Source of the DNA: RYN-230 sp963837515
Lineage (GTDB): Bacteria; Actinomycetota; Actinomycetes; Streptosporangiales; Streptosporangiaceae
Reading direction: 5' to 3'
DNA length: 64,000 nt
Assembly (NCBI GenBank): GCA_963837515.1
Contig: CAWINT010000013.1
Location: forward strand, 1 to 64,000
A program made the position numbers and the translations under genes. The notes beneath the pieces are model-generated. The model had not been told where the DNA came from and did not search any database. It saw nothing but the letters and a program-made list of their open reading frames with translations. Of the stretch, positions 9,057 to 17,419 are shown in pieces. Each line of letters starts with the position of its first letter. The first letter of the stretch is position 1.

Positions 9057-10493
9057 TCAGCCAGCATGCTCTCTTCGGGTCATGCGGCCACCGGCACACC
9101 GGTAGCCTGGGTGGCCGCCGCTGGCACCGTGGTAGGAGACGAGAAGCTGGCGCGAGTATCCGTTGAATGCCTCAAGCGGCATCCCGGCGGGCGCGAACAG
9201 GTCCTTGCGGATGGGCACGTAGCGCCGCGGTGGGGCTGAGGTCGAGCCACCCGCGAACTTGGTGAAGATCCGCTCCTGCGCCTCGTCGAGCGGTTCGTAG
9301 GTCATGTTTTCCTCAAGCTGGCCGTCTGCGGCAGTGACGTCGACGCGTAGCTGGTTGGAGCGGTAGGTGCCCACGTATGGGGACAGATCGGTCACGGGGG
9401 ACGTGTCCGGCAGGAGATCTGGGACCTCGGCCTGAAGGTGCTGGCGGAGCAGCCACAGCAGGATCTGGTCGTGCAGCGTCATCGTCCGCGGGTCGTTGCC
9501 GAAGGCGGCGAAAACAAGATTGTGTTCAGGCACCACCACCAGAAGGGAAACTCCGCCGGCCGATGCTCCGGAATGGGCCAGGACGGTCGTTTGGCCGAAG
9601 GGCATGAGCGGCCATCCGAGCCCGATGGGCGGGACGTTCGGGGTCGCCATGTCGTGCGACACGGTCTGCATGCGCGCGGTGGACTCGGCCGACAGGAGGC
9701 GTGTGCCCGAGGGTGAAGCGCCGCCGGCGAGGTGACTGCGCCCGAAGGCCAGCAGATCGCCGATGGTGCCGATCGGCGTGGCGCCGGCGGGTGCCCAGGT
9801 ATCGGGGAGCTTGAACATGCCGGTCCGGCGGGCGCCGCCGGTAGCCGGATCGGGGAAGTGGCCGACGGCGGTGCTGCGCAGGATCGCGTCCTCGGCGGAG
9901 GTGCATGAGTCATCCATGCCGGCGGGGGCGTACACCTCGCGCTTGAGCACGTCGTGGTAGGACGTGCCGGTCACGACCTCCAGCAGCCGCCCCGCGACGA
10001 TCATCCCGCCGTTGGAGTAGCTGCCGTACTCCCCTGCCCCGAACAGGGCCCCGCAGTGCAGCCCGAGCCCTTCGACGAAGAACTTCAGGGCCTCGCGGCC
10101 CTGGGCGTCAGGGAAGAACAGGTCCGCGTCGATCCCGTTGGTGTGATTCAGCAGATGCCGGACACGGATCTGCCCGGCCGCCGCGGGCGGGGCCAGTTTG
10201 AATTCCGGCAGGTAGGTGACCACCCGCTCATCGAGGTCAACGGTGCCGCGCTCGGCCTGCTGGAGAACAAGAGTGGTGGTCAGGACCTTCGTCACCGATC
10301 CGAAAAGGAACCCGGTGTTCTCACGCATCGGCGCCCCCGTGACAACGTTCGCCGTCCCATGGGCCACGACGGCCTGGCCGCCGTCGTGGTAGACACCGGC
10401 GAGATACCCAGGGATCCCGCTCGCCCCGCAAAAGGCAGCAGCCTGCTCGCGAATGGGCGCCGCGACAGCCTCCAGCACGTGTGGCACCTTCAT
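9057..10493 (-). CDS. Class C beta-lactamase-fold serine hydrolase
   Basis: The 478-residue product has the three active-site motifs of the family: SVTK (residues 66-69, nucleophilic Ser66 and Lys69), YSN (159-161) and HSG (307-309). The C-terminal 120 residues form the beta-rich extension seen in esterase/D-aminopeptidase-like members. No signal peptide is visible, so it is probably cytoplasmic and more likely an esterase or peptidase than a drug-degrading beta-lactamase. The start has GGAAGGGG immediately upstream on its strand. It is divergent from a TetR gene, with three related palindromes between them, so it is the likely regulated target. Family confidence is high, substrate unknown. 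Confidence 0.85.
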   Translation of the reverse strand: MKVPHVLEAVAAPIREQAAAFCGASGIPGYLAGVYHDGGQAVVAHGTANVVTGAPMRENTGFLFGSVTKVLTTTLVLQQAERGTVDLDERVVTYLPEFKLAPPAAAGQIRVRHLLNHTNGIDADLFFPDAQGREALKFFVEGLGLHCGALFGAGEYGSYSNGGMIVAGRLLEVVTGTSYHDVLKREVYAPAGMDDSCTSAEDAILRSTAVGHFPDPATGGARRTGMFKLPDTWAPAGATPIGTIGDLLAFGRSHLAGGASPSGTRLLSAESTARMQTVSHDMATPNVPPIGLGWPLMPFGQTTVLAHSGASAGGVSLLVVVPEHNLVFAAFGNDPRTMTLHDQILLWLLRQHLQAEVPDLLPDTSPVTDLSPYVGTYRSNQLRVDVTAADGQLEENMTYEPLDEAQERIFTKFAGGSTSAPPRRYVPIRKDLFAPAGMPLEAFNGYSRQLLVSYHGASGGHPGYRCAGGRMTRREHAG

Positions 10494-10550
10494 TCCCCTT
10501 CCAGCTTCCCGTCGCGCACCGGCGCCAAAGGTCCTGCGGGCTCCGCGCTA

Positions 10551-10567
10551 CTTGCACAATGTTCAAG
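10551..10567. promoter_or_regulatory. Palindromic operator 1 (TetR-type)
   Basis: CTTGCACAATGTTCAAG has half-sites CTTGnACA and TGTTCAAG. It is one of three related palindromes between the divergent hydrolase and TetR genes and is nearest to the hydrolase. Confidence 0.65.
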
Positions 10568-10583
10568 TGAACCTTATGCCTGG

Positions 10584-10600
10584 CTTGAACACTGTGCAAG
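10584..10600. promoter_or_regulatory. Palindromic operator 2 (TetR-type)
   Basis: CTTGAACACTGTGCAAG is an imperfect palindrome with the same half-sites as its neighbours; its centre is 33 bp from operator 1 and 22 bp from operator 3. Confidence 0.65.
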
Positions 10601-10606
10601 CGCTTC

Positions 10607-10621
10607 TTGAACAGTGTTCAA
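10607..10621. promoter_or_regulatory. Palindromic operator 3 (TetR-type)
   Basis: TTGAACAGTGTTCAA is a perfect odd palindrome ending 29 bp before the TetR start codon, a position suited to autorepression. Confidence 0.7.
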
Positions 10622-10650
10622 CTCCATGTCTTGTGCCCTATCGTGGGCGC

Positions 10651-11406
10651 ATGCCGCGCGACACGCTGACCCGCGAGCAGATCGTCAGGGCCGCGATCGG
10701 CCTGCTGGACACCGAGGGCTTGGAAGGGCTGAGCATGCGCGCCCTGGGCCAGCGGCTGGGCTCGGCGGCCACCGCCGTCTACTGGCACGTGGGCAGTAAA
10801 GACAACCTCATCGCCCTCGCCGCCGACCAGGCGTGGCACGAGATCGTGCTACCCGGCCCGGCCGCGGCCGGCTGGCGAGCCTCGGCCGCCGCGATGGCCA
10901 CCGCCCTGCACGCGATGCTCATCCGCCACCCCTGGCTGGTGCATGCCTTCGGCTCCCAGGTGCTGTATGGCCCCGGCAAGGCCCGCCACGACGACCACAG
11001 CCTCGCCATCTATGAGGCAGCCGGGTTCACCAGCGCGCAGGCCGGCCAGGCAGTGGCCACCGTCTTCACCTTCGTGCTCGGCAACGCCCTCGGCCTGGCC
11101 GCAACGGCCACGCTCACCCGCAAGCTCAGCCGCGACGGCGGTGATGCCGAGGAGCTGGTCCGCGGTCACCTGGCCAAGGCAACCCAGATCGCGGCGCAGT
11201 TCCCGCGGTTGCGCACCCGCCTCGAAACAGCCGCCACCGCGGACTACGGCGCGACGCCCGAGGGCAGCTTCGAGTTCGGCCTCCAAGCCATCCTCGACGG
11301 GCTGGAAACCCAGCTCACCGCCCGTCGGCCGCCGACTGGCCAGGACGAGCCCAAGCCACCCGCCACGAGAAACCACCTGGCCAAAGACGGTCCCATAACC
11401 AGCTGA
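10651..11406 (+). CDS. TetR-family transcriptional regulator (TetR_C_1 type)
   Basis: The 251-residue product starts with a classic TetR helix-turn-helix: TREQIVRAAIGLLDTEGLEG, SMRALGQRLG, AVYWHVGSKDNL. The long ligand-binding domain that follows resembles the tetracycline-repressor C-terminal type (HPWLVHAFG, a helical core and a C-terminal tail). The open frame extends upstream to 10453, but ATG 10651 is where the conserved HTH begins and lies just after the operator cluster, so it is the real start. It is expected to repress itself and the divergent hydrolase gene and to be released by a small ligand. Confidence 0.9.
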   Translation: MPRDTLTREQIVRAAIGLLDTEGLEGLSMRALGQRLGSAATAVYWHVGSKDNLIALAADQAWHEIVLPGPAAAGWRASAAAMATALHAMLIRHPWLVHAFGSQVLYGPGKARHDDHSLAIYEAAGFTSAQAGQAVATVFTFVLGNALGLAATATLTRKLSRDGGDAEELVRGHLAKATQIAAQFPRLRTRLETAATADYGATPEGSFEFGLQAILDGLETQLTARRPPTGQDEPKPPATRNHLAKDGPITS

Positions 11407-11665
11407 TCTGCGCGCCGCGGCTGATTCTGCCAACCCAGACTGTCCGTCGCGCATACTCGGCAGGCTGGCTCGCCGGGGGCAGGCCGCTGGTCTCAGCGAA
11501 ACCGCCGGCGGCCCTCAAGAGACCGGGTGACATGCGTGTCAGCGCATAAGCATGCCAAGAGGCAACGCGCGCTACTCGGACAGCCGGCACCGGAGTGAAC
11601 TCCCGATCTGCGCAGACTAGTCCGGTTCTACGGGTAGGTGGACCGGCAGGCGCGATGATGTTGGC
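11407..11665. other. Intergenic stretch with a 20-base dispersed string
   Basis: No gene was recognised. At 11536-11555 lies a 20-base string that recurs with two mismatches, inverted, at 51690-51709. Confidence 0.35.
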
Positions 11666-12025
11666 GTGGGTGCCGCAGTCGCCGCGGTGATCGCGGCCGT
11701 CACGTCGGTGGTGGTCACAGGGTTGTCTCTGCTGCTGGGCGATCGGCAGCAGCGGCGCCGGGAAGAACAGGCCAGGCGGCAGGATCTCAACGCCCGCTAC
11801 CTGAACCCGCTGCGCCTGCATCTGGTGGAGAACTACTACCGACTCACCGACACCGTCCGCCAAGCTGAGGTCGATGGCGGACGCCACGAGGCTACGTGAC
11901 CCAGCCCAAGCATCGGCCAGTCGATGTGGGTTCCTGGCCAGGACAGGTTGCTGACCTACCGGGAGTTCTGTGAACTGCTGCAAGACCCGAGCCAGCGTGT
12001 CTGGCTCGACCGGCTGATCTAGTTC
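11666..12025 (+). pseudogene. Membrane-anchored hypothetical protein, internally deleted
   Basis: The GTG start gives one hydrophobic helix (AVAAVIAAVTSVVVTGLSLL), a basic/acidic coiled stretch and YLNPLRLHLVENYYRLTD, as in a group of actinobacterial membrane proteins of unknown function. The frame stops at 11899, but another frame resumes family-like sequence from about 11905 to 12022 (IGQSMWVPGQDRLLTYREF then LLQDPSQRVWLDRLI). The centre of the gene is therefore missing and the two ends were joined out of frame. Confidence 0.6.
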
Positions 12026-12235
12026 CACCTCGACACTGGGCACTCGCCGGAGCGGGTTGGCAGCGCATACTGATGCGAGATTCTCAGGTCGGTACAGGTC
12101 ACCGCTGGCGGGGACTCAGCAAGCCACGCACCGTGGCCGCGCCTCGCCGACCCGCCGATCCGTTCAGTCGCCTGGGACGTGACGGCGTCGTCTGTAACAG
12201 TGCGGATCCGGGTGATCTGTGGGTCGGTGCCACGG

Positions 12236-12456
12236 CTGCCAGGTCGGGGTGTTTCTGGCGTATGCGTCGGTGCACGGGCGGGTGCTGATCGACCGCGAAC
12301 TGTAACTGCCGCAGCCTGGACCGAGTGGCCGGGACTGGTGCTGCGGAGCGAGCATCCCCGTCGACATCCAGTTCGCCACCAAGCCCCGGCAGGCCCAGGC
12401 GATGATCAGCCGGGCCATCGAGGCCGGGGTGCCGTTCGCCTGTTTCACCGCCGGCA
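12236..12456 (+). pseudogene. IS701-type transposase remnant
   Basis: One frame reads FLAYASVHGRVLIDREL, a stop where tyrosine is usual, then VDIQFATKPRQAQAMI and IEAGVPFA. These are core stretches of IS701-family DDE transposases. The family sequence breaks off at about 12456 and is joined to an unrelated fragment. It is a dead internal scrap without ends. Confidence 0.65.
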
Positions 12457-12484
12457 CTTGCTGGTCGGGCTCACCGGGGCTGGA

Positions 12485-12627
12485 CGCGGGCCAGAGGTCG
12501 TTGAAGGAGATCGAGTCGGTCAACGACACCCTCAAGGGCCAGTTCGACCTCGAACGCCACGGCGGCCGCACCACCGAGGGCCTGTATGCGCGCCTCGCCC
12601 AGCGCCTGCTGGCCCTGGCTGGCTGTA
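12485..12627 (+). pseudogene. IS982-like transposase C-terminal remnant
   Basis: The frame reads SVNDTLKGQFDLERHGGRT and LYARLAQRLLALAGC, which resembles the C-terminal end of Streptomyces IS982-type transposases, where it would continue into IWHNW. It follows the IS701-like scrap directly and is cut off by a glyoxalase tail. Confidence 0.55.
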
Positions 12628-12694
12628 CATTCGCGATCCTGACGGGCACTTGATCGAAGTCGGACAGACGACAGGCCTGCGGAGCCAGTCATAG
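12618..12694 (+). pseudogene. Glyoxalase/VOC protein C-terminal scrap
   Basis: The frame reads WLYIRDPDGHLIEVGQTTG before a stop. DPDGHLIE is the metal-ligand-bearing last strand of vicinal oxygen chelate proteins. Only this tail survives, fused behind transposase remnants. Confidence 0.6.
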
Positions 12695-12876
12695 CGCGGC
12701 CTTCGCCCGCTGCCCCAGCAAGCCCCCGTGTTCCCCGGAACACCGGGCTGCTTAGCGCGCGGTCGGCGGCAAATCAGTGCATTTACGAGTCGTTGATTAC
12801 AACCTGTCCGCTCGGCGAGCTCGGTAGGACGTCAGCGGTATAGCCGCGGCCCAGTACTCAAAACGGTTAGGTACTC
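12695..12876. other. Intergenic stretch
   Basis: Nothing recognised apart from upstream sequence of the next membrane protein. Confidence 0.3.
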
Positions 12877-13437
12877 GTGCTCTGGTGCCCGGTAAGGCGG
12901 GGTGCCAAGGTTGAGGGCGTGGCAACTGCACGTGAGCCGCACGGGGCAGGTCGCAGGGAGCGTGCGCTGGGTAGGCTGGCTGCGGGGCCGGCCGCGGTTG
13001 TGCTGGTGCTCGTCACGCCGGTGCTGACCTGGTGGCTGGTGGGAGATCTGTCCACGGTGCCGGCCAGCGCTGGCCGCGATTATGCCGTTCGTCCCTGGGA
13101 CATCAGCGCCGGGACTGCGCGTGCCATAGGGACCGGATCGCTCGTGATGGCCATTGCCGCGCTGGTTGTGCTCGGCTGGGGGACGCGAAGGCGTCTGCTC
13201 GGCGCGCAATGGTGGACGGTGCTGATCCCACTGCTCGCCGCTGGTGTCACGACCGGGGTCGGATGGCGGGTCATGACTGCCGGGGTGATCGGCGCGAACA
13301 TCGGAGCCGGATTCGTAGTCATCTTCGGCGGCCCTCTAGTCGCGACGTTGCTGCTTTGGGCTGCGGCCCGGGCGGCGTACCTGCTGGTCCATGCGCACCG
13401 CGCCAAGCGCCCGCCCACGGGTATCAAGGCCAGCTAA
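12877..13437 (+). CDS. Four-helix integral membrane protein, unknown function
   Basis: The product (186 residues from GTG 12877, or 172 from GTG 12919) has four hydrophobic segments: PAAVVLVLVTPVLTWWLVG, the helix around SLVMAIAALVVLGWG, TVLIPLLAAGVTTGVGW, and GFVVIFGGPLVATLLLW. The N-terminal tail is basic and the C-terminal tail carries His/Arg/Lys. No family was recognised. The second GTG gives a more compact cytoplasmic tail; neither has a strong ribosome site. Confidence 0.6.
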   Translation: MLWCPVRRGAKVEGVATAREPHGAGRRERALGRLAAGPAAVVLVLVTPVLTWWLVGDLSTVPASAGRDYAVRPWDISAGTARAIGTGSLVMAIAALVVLGWGTRRRLLGAQWWTVLIPLLAAGVTTGVGWRVMTAGVIGANIGAGFVVIFGGPLVATLLLWAAARAAYLLVHAHRAKRPPTGIKAS

Positions 13438-13966
13438 CGCCCGCAGCCCAGTCGCTCTGTCGGCGGCTAGAAGCGTACATTCACCCTCGGCGCTGGCCAT
13501 GCATAAACATACGGCCTGGGCCGCCCGCCTGCTCGTCCATGGTCGGGATCGGCAAGCGTGCGGAGAGCCTTTCATAACCGCGCGCTGAGCCGTTACGGGC
13601 GGTAAGCCGACCTCCTGCTGGATCTCACCCACGGCGACCGAACGGGGCGATCTGCGCGCAGCCTGCACAGTCGGTCGGCATCCGACTCCGAGTTGAGGAC
13701 GGTCGCCAAAGCGTCTGGCCCTTAAACGCCGTTCACCGATCTGCAGCGCTCGGGCAGCGCACGGCGACCCCTGTCGAGCTGAACGCCAGTGCGCGTGAGA
13801 GTAAGTGATCCGCTCGGGCACCCAGTGGCCCTTGCTGATAAGCGGTAGGTGGCTCGGCCTGTTGTGCCTGCTCGGCGTAGCCGACTTCGTGCCGGCCTGG
13901 GGCAAATCAATTCTGCAGGTGCCCTGGCGAATCCCTGGCGAATCCCAGTACGGGTGTCTGTCAGTA
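13438..13966. other. Intergenic stretch, no gene recognised
   Basis: Both strands were read; open frames here are low-complexity shadows of the histidine-rich gene or have no coding pattern. Confidence 0.35.
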
Positions 13967-14296
13967 TCAGTGTTCGTCGTAGTGGCCTTTGTGGGCGGCG
14001 TGCCGATGTCCGTCGTGGACGTAGTCCAGATGGTCGCCGTGGAGGACGGGGGCGTGGCCGCATCCCTCACCGTGCACGTGGATGTGCTCCTCGGCAGGCT
14101 GGTGCACCAATGACGCACATTCGTCGTAGTGGTCGCCGTGGGGGCGGTGGACGTGCTCATCGTGGAGGTAGTCGACGTGGCCGGCATGTTCCACCGCGCT
14201 ATGCCCGCAGTCCGGCCCATGGATGTGCAGGTGCTGCTCGTGGATCGAGTGCGTGGTTTCGGACGTTCCGACGAACGTAACACCGATCCACAGCAC
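13967..14296 (-). CDS. Histidine-rich metal-binding protein with two internal repeats
   Basis: From GTG 14296 the 109-residue product consists of two similar units. Each has a HEQHLHIHG- or EEHIHVHG-type opening, a CGH motif, a GHVDYLHDEH/GDHLDYVHDGH block and a GHYDE ending. Related small actinobacterial proteins are usually viewed as zinc or nickel buffers or chaperones, sometimes next to Fur/Zur-type genes; no such neighbour is present here. The open frame continues upstream to 14494, but that part lacks the repeat composition, so the GTG is chosen with moderate confidence. Confidence 0.65.
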   Translation of the reverse strand: MLWIGVTFVGTSETTHSIHEQHLHIHGPDCGHSAVEHAGHVDYLHDEHVHRPHGDHYDECASLVHQPAEEHIHVHGEGCGHAPVLHGDHLDYVHDGHRHAAHKGHYDEH

Positions 14297-14885
14297 TGAT
14301 CCGCCCGTCGAAGCCGGGGAAGCGCGATACCTGGGCAGCCGCGCCGGCCGGGCCCGCCGGATCGAGTCGGCCCGGCCCTTGCTCGGCTTACTACGCCCGC
14401 TCATCAGCGTAGGGAGCGCGCCAGGCCAGGCGAGATCTAGCCGTTGACGGCCGGGCCGTTCGCCCGCAGCATCGACGGGCACCTCGCTCACCACGGTCTC
14501 CAGGCCCTCACGCCGCTCCGGCTACGTCTAAAGGACGCATCACGCTGAGTGATGGGGAAGGTCAGGAAGAACGCACGCCGACCCGCCGATCTCCGCGGCG
14601 GCGGGATCGAGTTCCGTGACGGTGGCAGCCGGCCATATCGGGGTGTTCGGCACCGCCGCGTCGGCAACTGGTGGCTGGGCCCGGGGCCGGCCAGTGCCGC
14701 GGCGGCTCGCCGCTCGCGTGACCGGCCGGATCACCGCTCCTCGCAGAGGCCTCGGTCCTGCGGTGGCGGGACTTCTGTCCCTGGCCGGGATCGCGGTGAT
14801 GGCTAGGTTGGGTGCGGAGAGCGCCGTTGAAGCGCGCTGCCAGGCATGGGGGTGTGCGCGTTTCGTGGTGGCAATGGGAGCCGTT
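14297..14885. other. Intergenic stretch before DUF2207 gene
   Basis: No convincing gene. The frame of the DUF2207 gene is open upstream to 14616 but the sequence there is not membrane-protein-like. A GGGAG Shine-Dalgarno lies at 14876-14880. Confidence 0.35.
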
Positions 14886-16718
14886 ATGCGACGCGTCATG
14901 CGGATACTGCTATCGGGTCTGGCGGTGACCGCTGCCGTCGCAGCCGTGATCTTCGCTGTTGTTGCCGCCGGGCCGGCGGCGAGCGCACAGGGCGGCCCGG
15001 AACGCATCACCAGCTATAACACCGCTTTCGCGATTCAGCGCAATGGGTCGGTGATGGTCACCGAGCAGATCGTCTACGACTTCGGCGGCAATAAACGGCA
15101 TGGCATCATCCGGGACATACCCGTCAGGTCCAGATACAACGGCAGCTACGACAGGACCTACACGCTTACCGTGGTGTCGGTTCAGTCGCCGGACGCGCCG
15201 GCGCAATATCAGGTCGAGAACAATGGCTCATCGGTCAGCGTCAGGATCGGGGATCCCAGCCAGCTGGTCACCGGGCAGCACACCTACCGGCTGACATACA
15301 AGCTGAAGGGTGTCCTGACCGCATACGCCAGCCATGATGAGTTCTACTGGAACGCGATCGGGAACCAGTGGGATGTCCCTATCGGCCGGGCGGCCGTCCG
15401 TGTGAGCGCGCCAGCCCAGGTGACCCGCGCCGCATGTTACGCCGGGCCGCTTGGATCCACGCGCCCTTGCCAGCAGGGCGGCATCACCAACGGCGTCGCC
15501 GCCTTCACCCAGGCCGGCCTTGGCCCGCATGAGGGAGTCACCGTGGCAGCGGCGATCCCCACAGGCGTGGTCCCGGTGCCCCGTCCGGTGCTGGCGGAAC
15601 GCTGGACGTTGCAGCGGGCCTTTGCCGCGACACCCGCTACTGTCGGCGTCTTCGGTGGCCTGCTGCTGGCCCTGATGGTTGCCGGGGTGGTCATCGTGCG
15701 GGCGAAGCGCCGGGACCGCCTGCCGGCGCGGCCGCAGGACGCGATGCCAGTCGGCGGGCGTGATCAGCCACTGATCGAGACCGCGCCCCCCGGGGGGCTG
15801 CGGCCCGCGCAGGCCGGGCTGCTGCTGACCGGCGTGGCCGGATCCCGTGAGATCACCGGCACGATCGTGGACCTGGCGGTGCGCGGCTACCTGCGGATCG
15901 AGGAGGAGCAGCGTCCTGGGTCGCGGGACTGGAAGCTTGTCTGGCCGCCGGAAGCCGGCGACCAGTTTGGTGATCTCCTTGACTATGAGCGGACACTGCT
16001 GGATGGGCTGCTCAAGAACGCCGTGCAGGAGGACGGCATACCGCATGTATGGCTGTCCCTAGTTGCCACCGCCGCGCCACTCTGGCAGGTGCGCAACGCG
16101 CTTTACACACAAGCGGTCAACCTCGGCTGGTTCACCGCCCGGCCTGACCGGGTCCGCCGCAGATGGCGTGTCACCGGCTGGCTGGTGCTGGTGATCAGCC
16201 TGGTCATGCTGGTGGCAGTGGCCGCGAGTACGCACGCCGGGCTGGTGCCGGTCCCGTTCGTCCTGGCCGGGGTGGCGATGATCGCCGGGGCCCGCTGGAT
16301 GCCGGCGCGCACCCAGAAGGGCCGGCAGCTGGCCTCCCGGCTAGTGGTGTTCCAGGAGTACATCAAGACCGCGGCGGTCGCCCAGGCCCGCACCGGCGGG
16401 CAGGGTGACGCGCTGTATGACTACCTGCCCTACGCGATCGTGTTCGGGTGCACCAGTGAGTGGGCCGAAGTGACCGCCGCGCTCACCGACGTGAGCCAGA
16501 TACCGTCGTGGTACGGCAGCAGCAGGCCACTGTCAGTGACCGACATGGCACTGCTGGCACGGGCCGCCTACTACTTCACCCCTCGTTACGTCTACGTCGT
16601 TTCGCGTAGCCACTTGGCCGGGAGTGGGAGCGGAGCGTCGGGCGGCAGTGGTTTCAGCGGCGGCTACTCCGGAGGCGGCGGAGGCAGCGGAGGCGGCGGA
16701 GGCGGCGGATCCTGGTAA
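14886..16718 (+). CDS. DUF2207-domain membrane protein with Gly/Ser tail
   Basis: The 610-residue protein has a signal-like first helix (LLSGLAVTAAVAAVIFAVVAAG) and an extracytoplasmic beta domain with the DUF2207 hallmarks YNTAFAIQRNGSVMVTEQIV, FGGNKRHGIIRDIP and DEFYWNAIGNQWDVPI. A membrane helix near residue 260, a cytoplasmic alpha/beta segment (REITGTIVDLAVRGYLRIEE), two more helices (about 435-475) and a Gly/Ser-rich C-terminus follow. The family's role is unknown; it is a membrane protein of Gram-positives. ATG 14886 has GGGAG five bases upstream, which decides the start over ATG 14874. The terminal glycine run (about 30 residues) is typical of the family. Confidence 0.85.
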   Translation: MRRVMRILLSGLAVTAAVAAVIFAVVAAGPAASAQGGPERITSYNTAFAIQRNGSVMVTEQIVYDFGGNKRHGIIRDIPVRSRYNGSYDRTYTLTVVSVQSPDAPAQYQVENNGSSVSVRIGDPSQLVTGQHTYRLTYKLKGVLTAYASHDEFYWNAIGNQWDVPIGRAAVRVSAPAQVTRAACYAGPLGSTRPCQQGGITNGVAAFTQAGLGPHEGVTVAAAIPTGVVPVPRPVLAERWTLQRAFAATPATVGVFGGLLLALMVAGVVIVRAKRRDRLPARPQDAMPVGGRDQPLIETAPPGGLRPAQAGLLLTGVAGSREITGTIVDLAVRGYLRIEEEQRPGSRDWKLVWPPEAGDQFGDLLDYERTLLDGLLKNAVQEDGIPHVWLSLVATAAPLWQVRNALYTQAVNLGWFTARPDRVRRRWRVTGWLVLVISLVMLVAVAASTHAGLVPVPFVLAGVAMIAGARWMPARTQKGRQLASRLVVFQEYIKTAAVAQARTGGQGDALYDYLPYAIVFGCTSEWAEVTAALTDVSQIPSWYGSSRPLSVTDMALLARAAYYFTPRYVYVVSRSHLAGSGSGASGGSGFSGGYSGGGGGSGGGGGGGSW

Positions 16719-17419
16719 CGCCACATGCAGGCGCCAGTGCATGCACGGCTACATGGCATCTTCACAGGCGTGGTCCGGCTGGCCGGAGCCGCGCGGCAGC
16801 CGGCGCCGCGATCAGCGCGGTCCTGGCTGGCTTCACGCTTACCCGCAGGCAGCGCAGGCTCGCTGGCGGAGGCAGCGGGTTACCTCGGTAAAGGGAAAGG
16901 CTAGCTGCGCCGATCGGGTTCGCAGTCGCGGGCGAAGCGTTTCAGCCGGCACTGGCCGTCCACGACGACGCCTTATCTGCGGCTACGTGAAGGTTGTTGC
17001 CTGGGCAGGCTCCAGCACCGACTTGCCTGGACCGGCCGGTGCCCGATGGCTGCCAGCAGCAGCCCGCTGACCTGCTGACAAGGGACTACACTGCGGCACC
17101 AGCGAGGTCCTCGGCGTCTTCGTCTTTGACCCGTGGCGTACGTGCGCGCGTGATCTTGCATAGGACACTCCGAGGACTACGACGGGTTACGTTTGCCCTG
17201 CGGCAATCTCGCCCTGTGACTGAGCCGACTGCGGAAGCATGAGATGGACGCCAACTCGCCGCGCCTCGACCACTCGCTGCGCCATGGCGCTTGAAGTCGA
17301 TTTGCATGGGCGTCGAATCGGTCCCACGGTCCGTCAAGCCGGGTTCTGCGTGCGGAGTTACTCCGGACTGCTGTCAATGGACATGCCGTGTAGTTATCAC
17401 ATCTGATATCATCAGTTTC
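16719..17419. other. Intergenic stretch upstream of the nucleotidyltransferase cassette
   Basis: No gene was recognised on either strand. The last part is AT-richer (17385-17419) and holds the half-site pair CTGAT/ATCAG, a likely promoter and operator region for the downstream cassette. Confidence 0.4.
17403..17415. promoter_or_regulatory. Inverted half-sites upstream of the nucleotidyltransferase gene
   Basis: CTGAT and ATCAG flank the triplet ATC, five bases before ATG 17420. A small inverted repeat in an AT-rich patch so close to the start suits autoregulation by the HTH protein of the same operon. This is inference. Confidence 0.35.

Noticed and set aside
16624..16715. Glycine codon run as a separate repeat element
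   Set aside because: It is the in-frame Gly/Ser tail normal for DUF2207 proteins.
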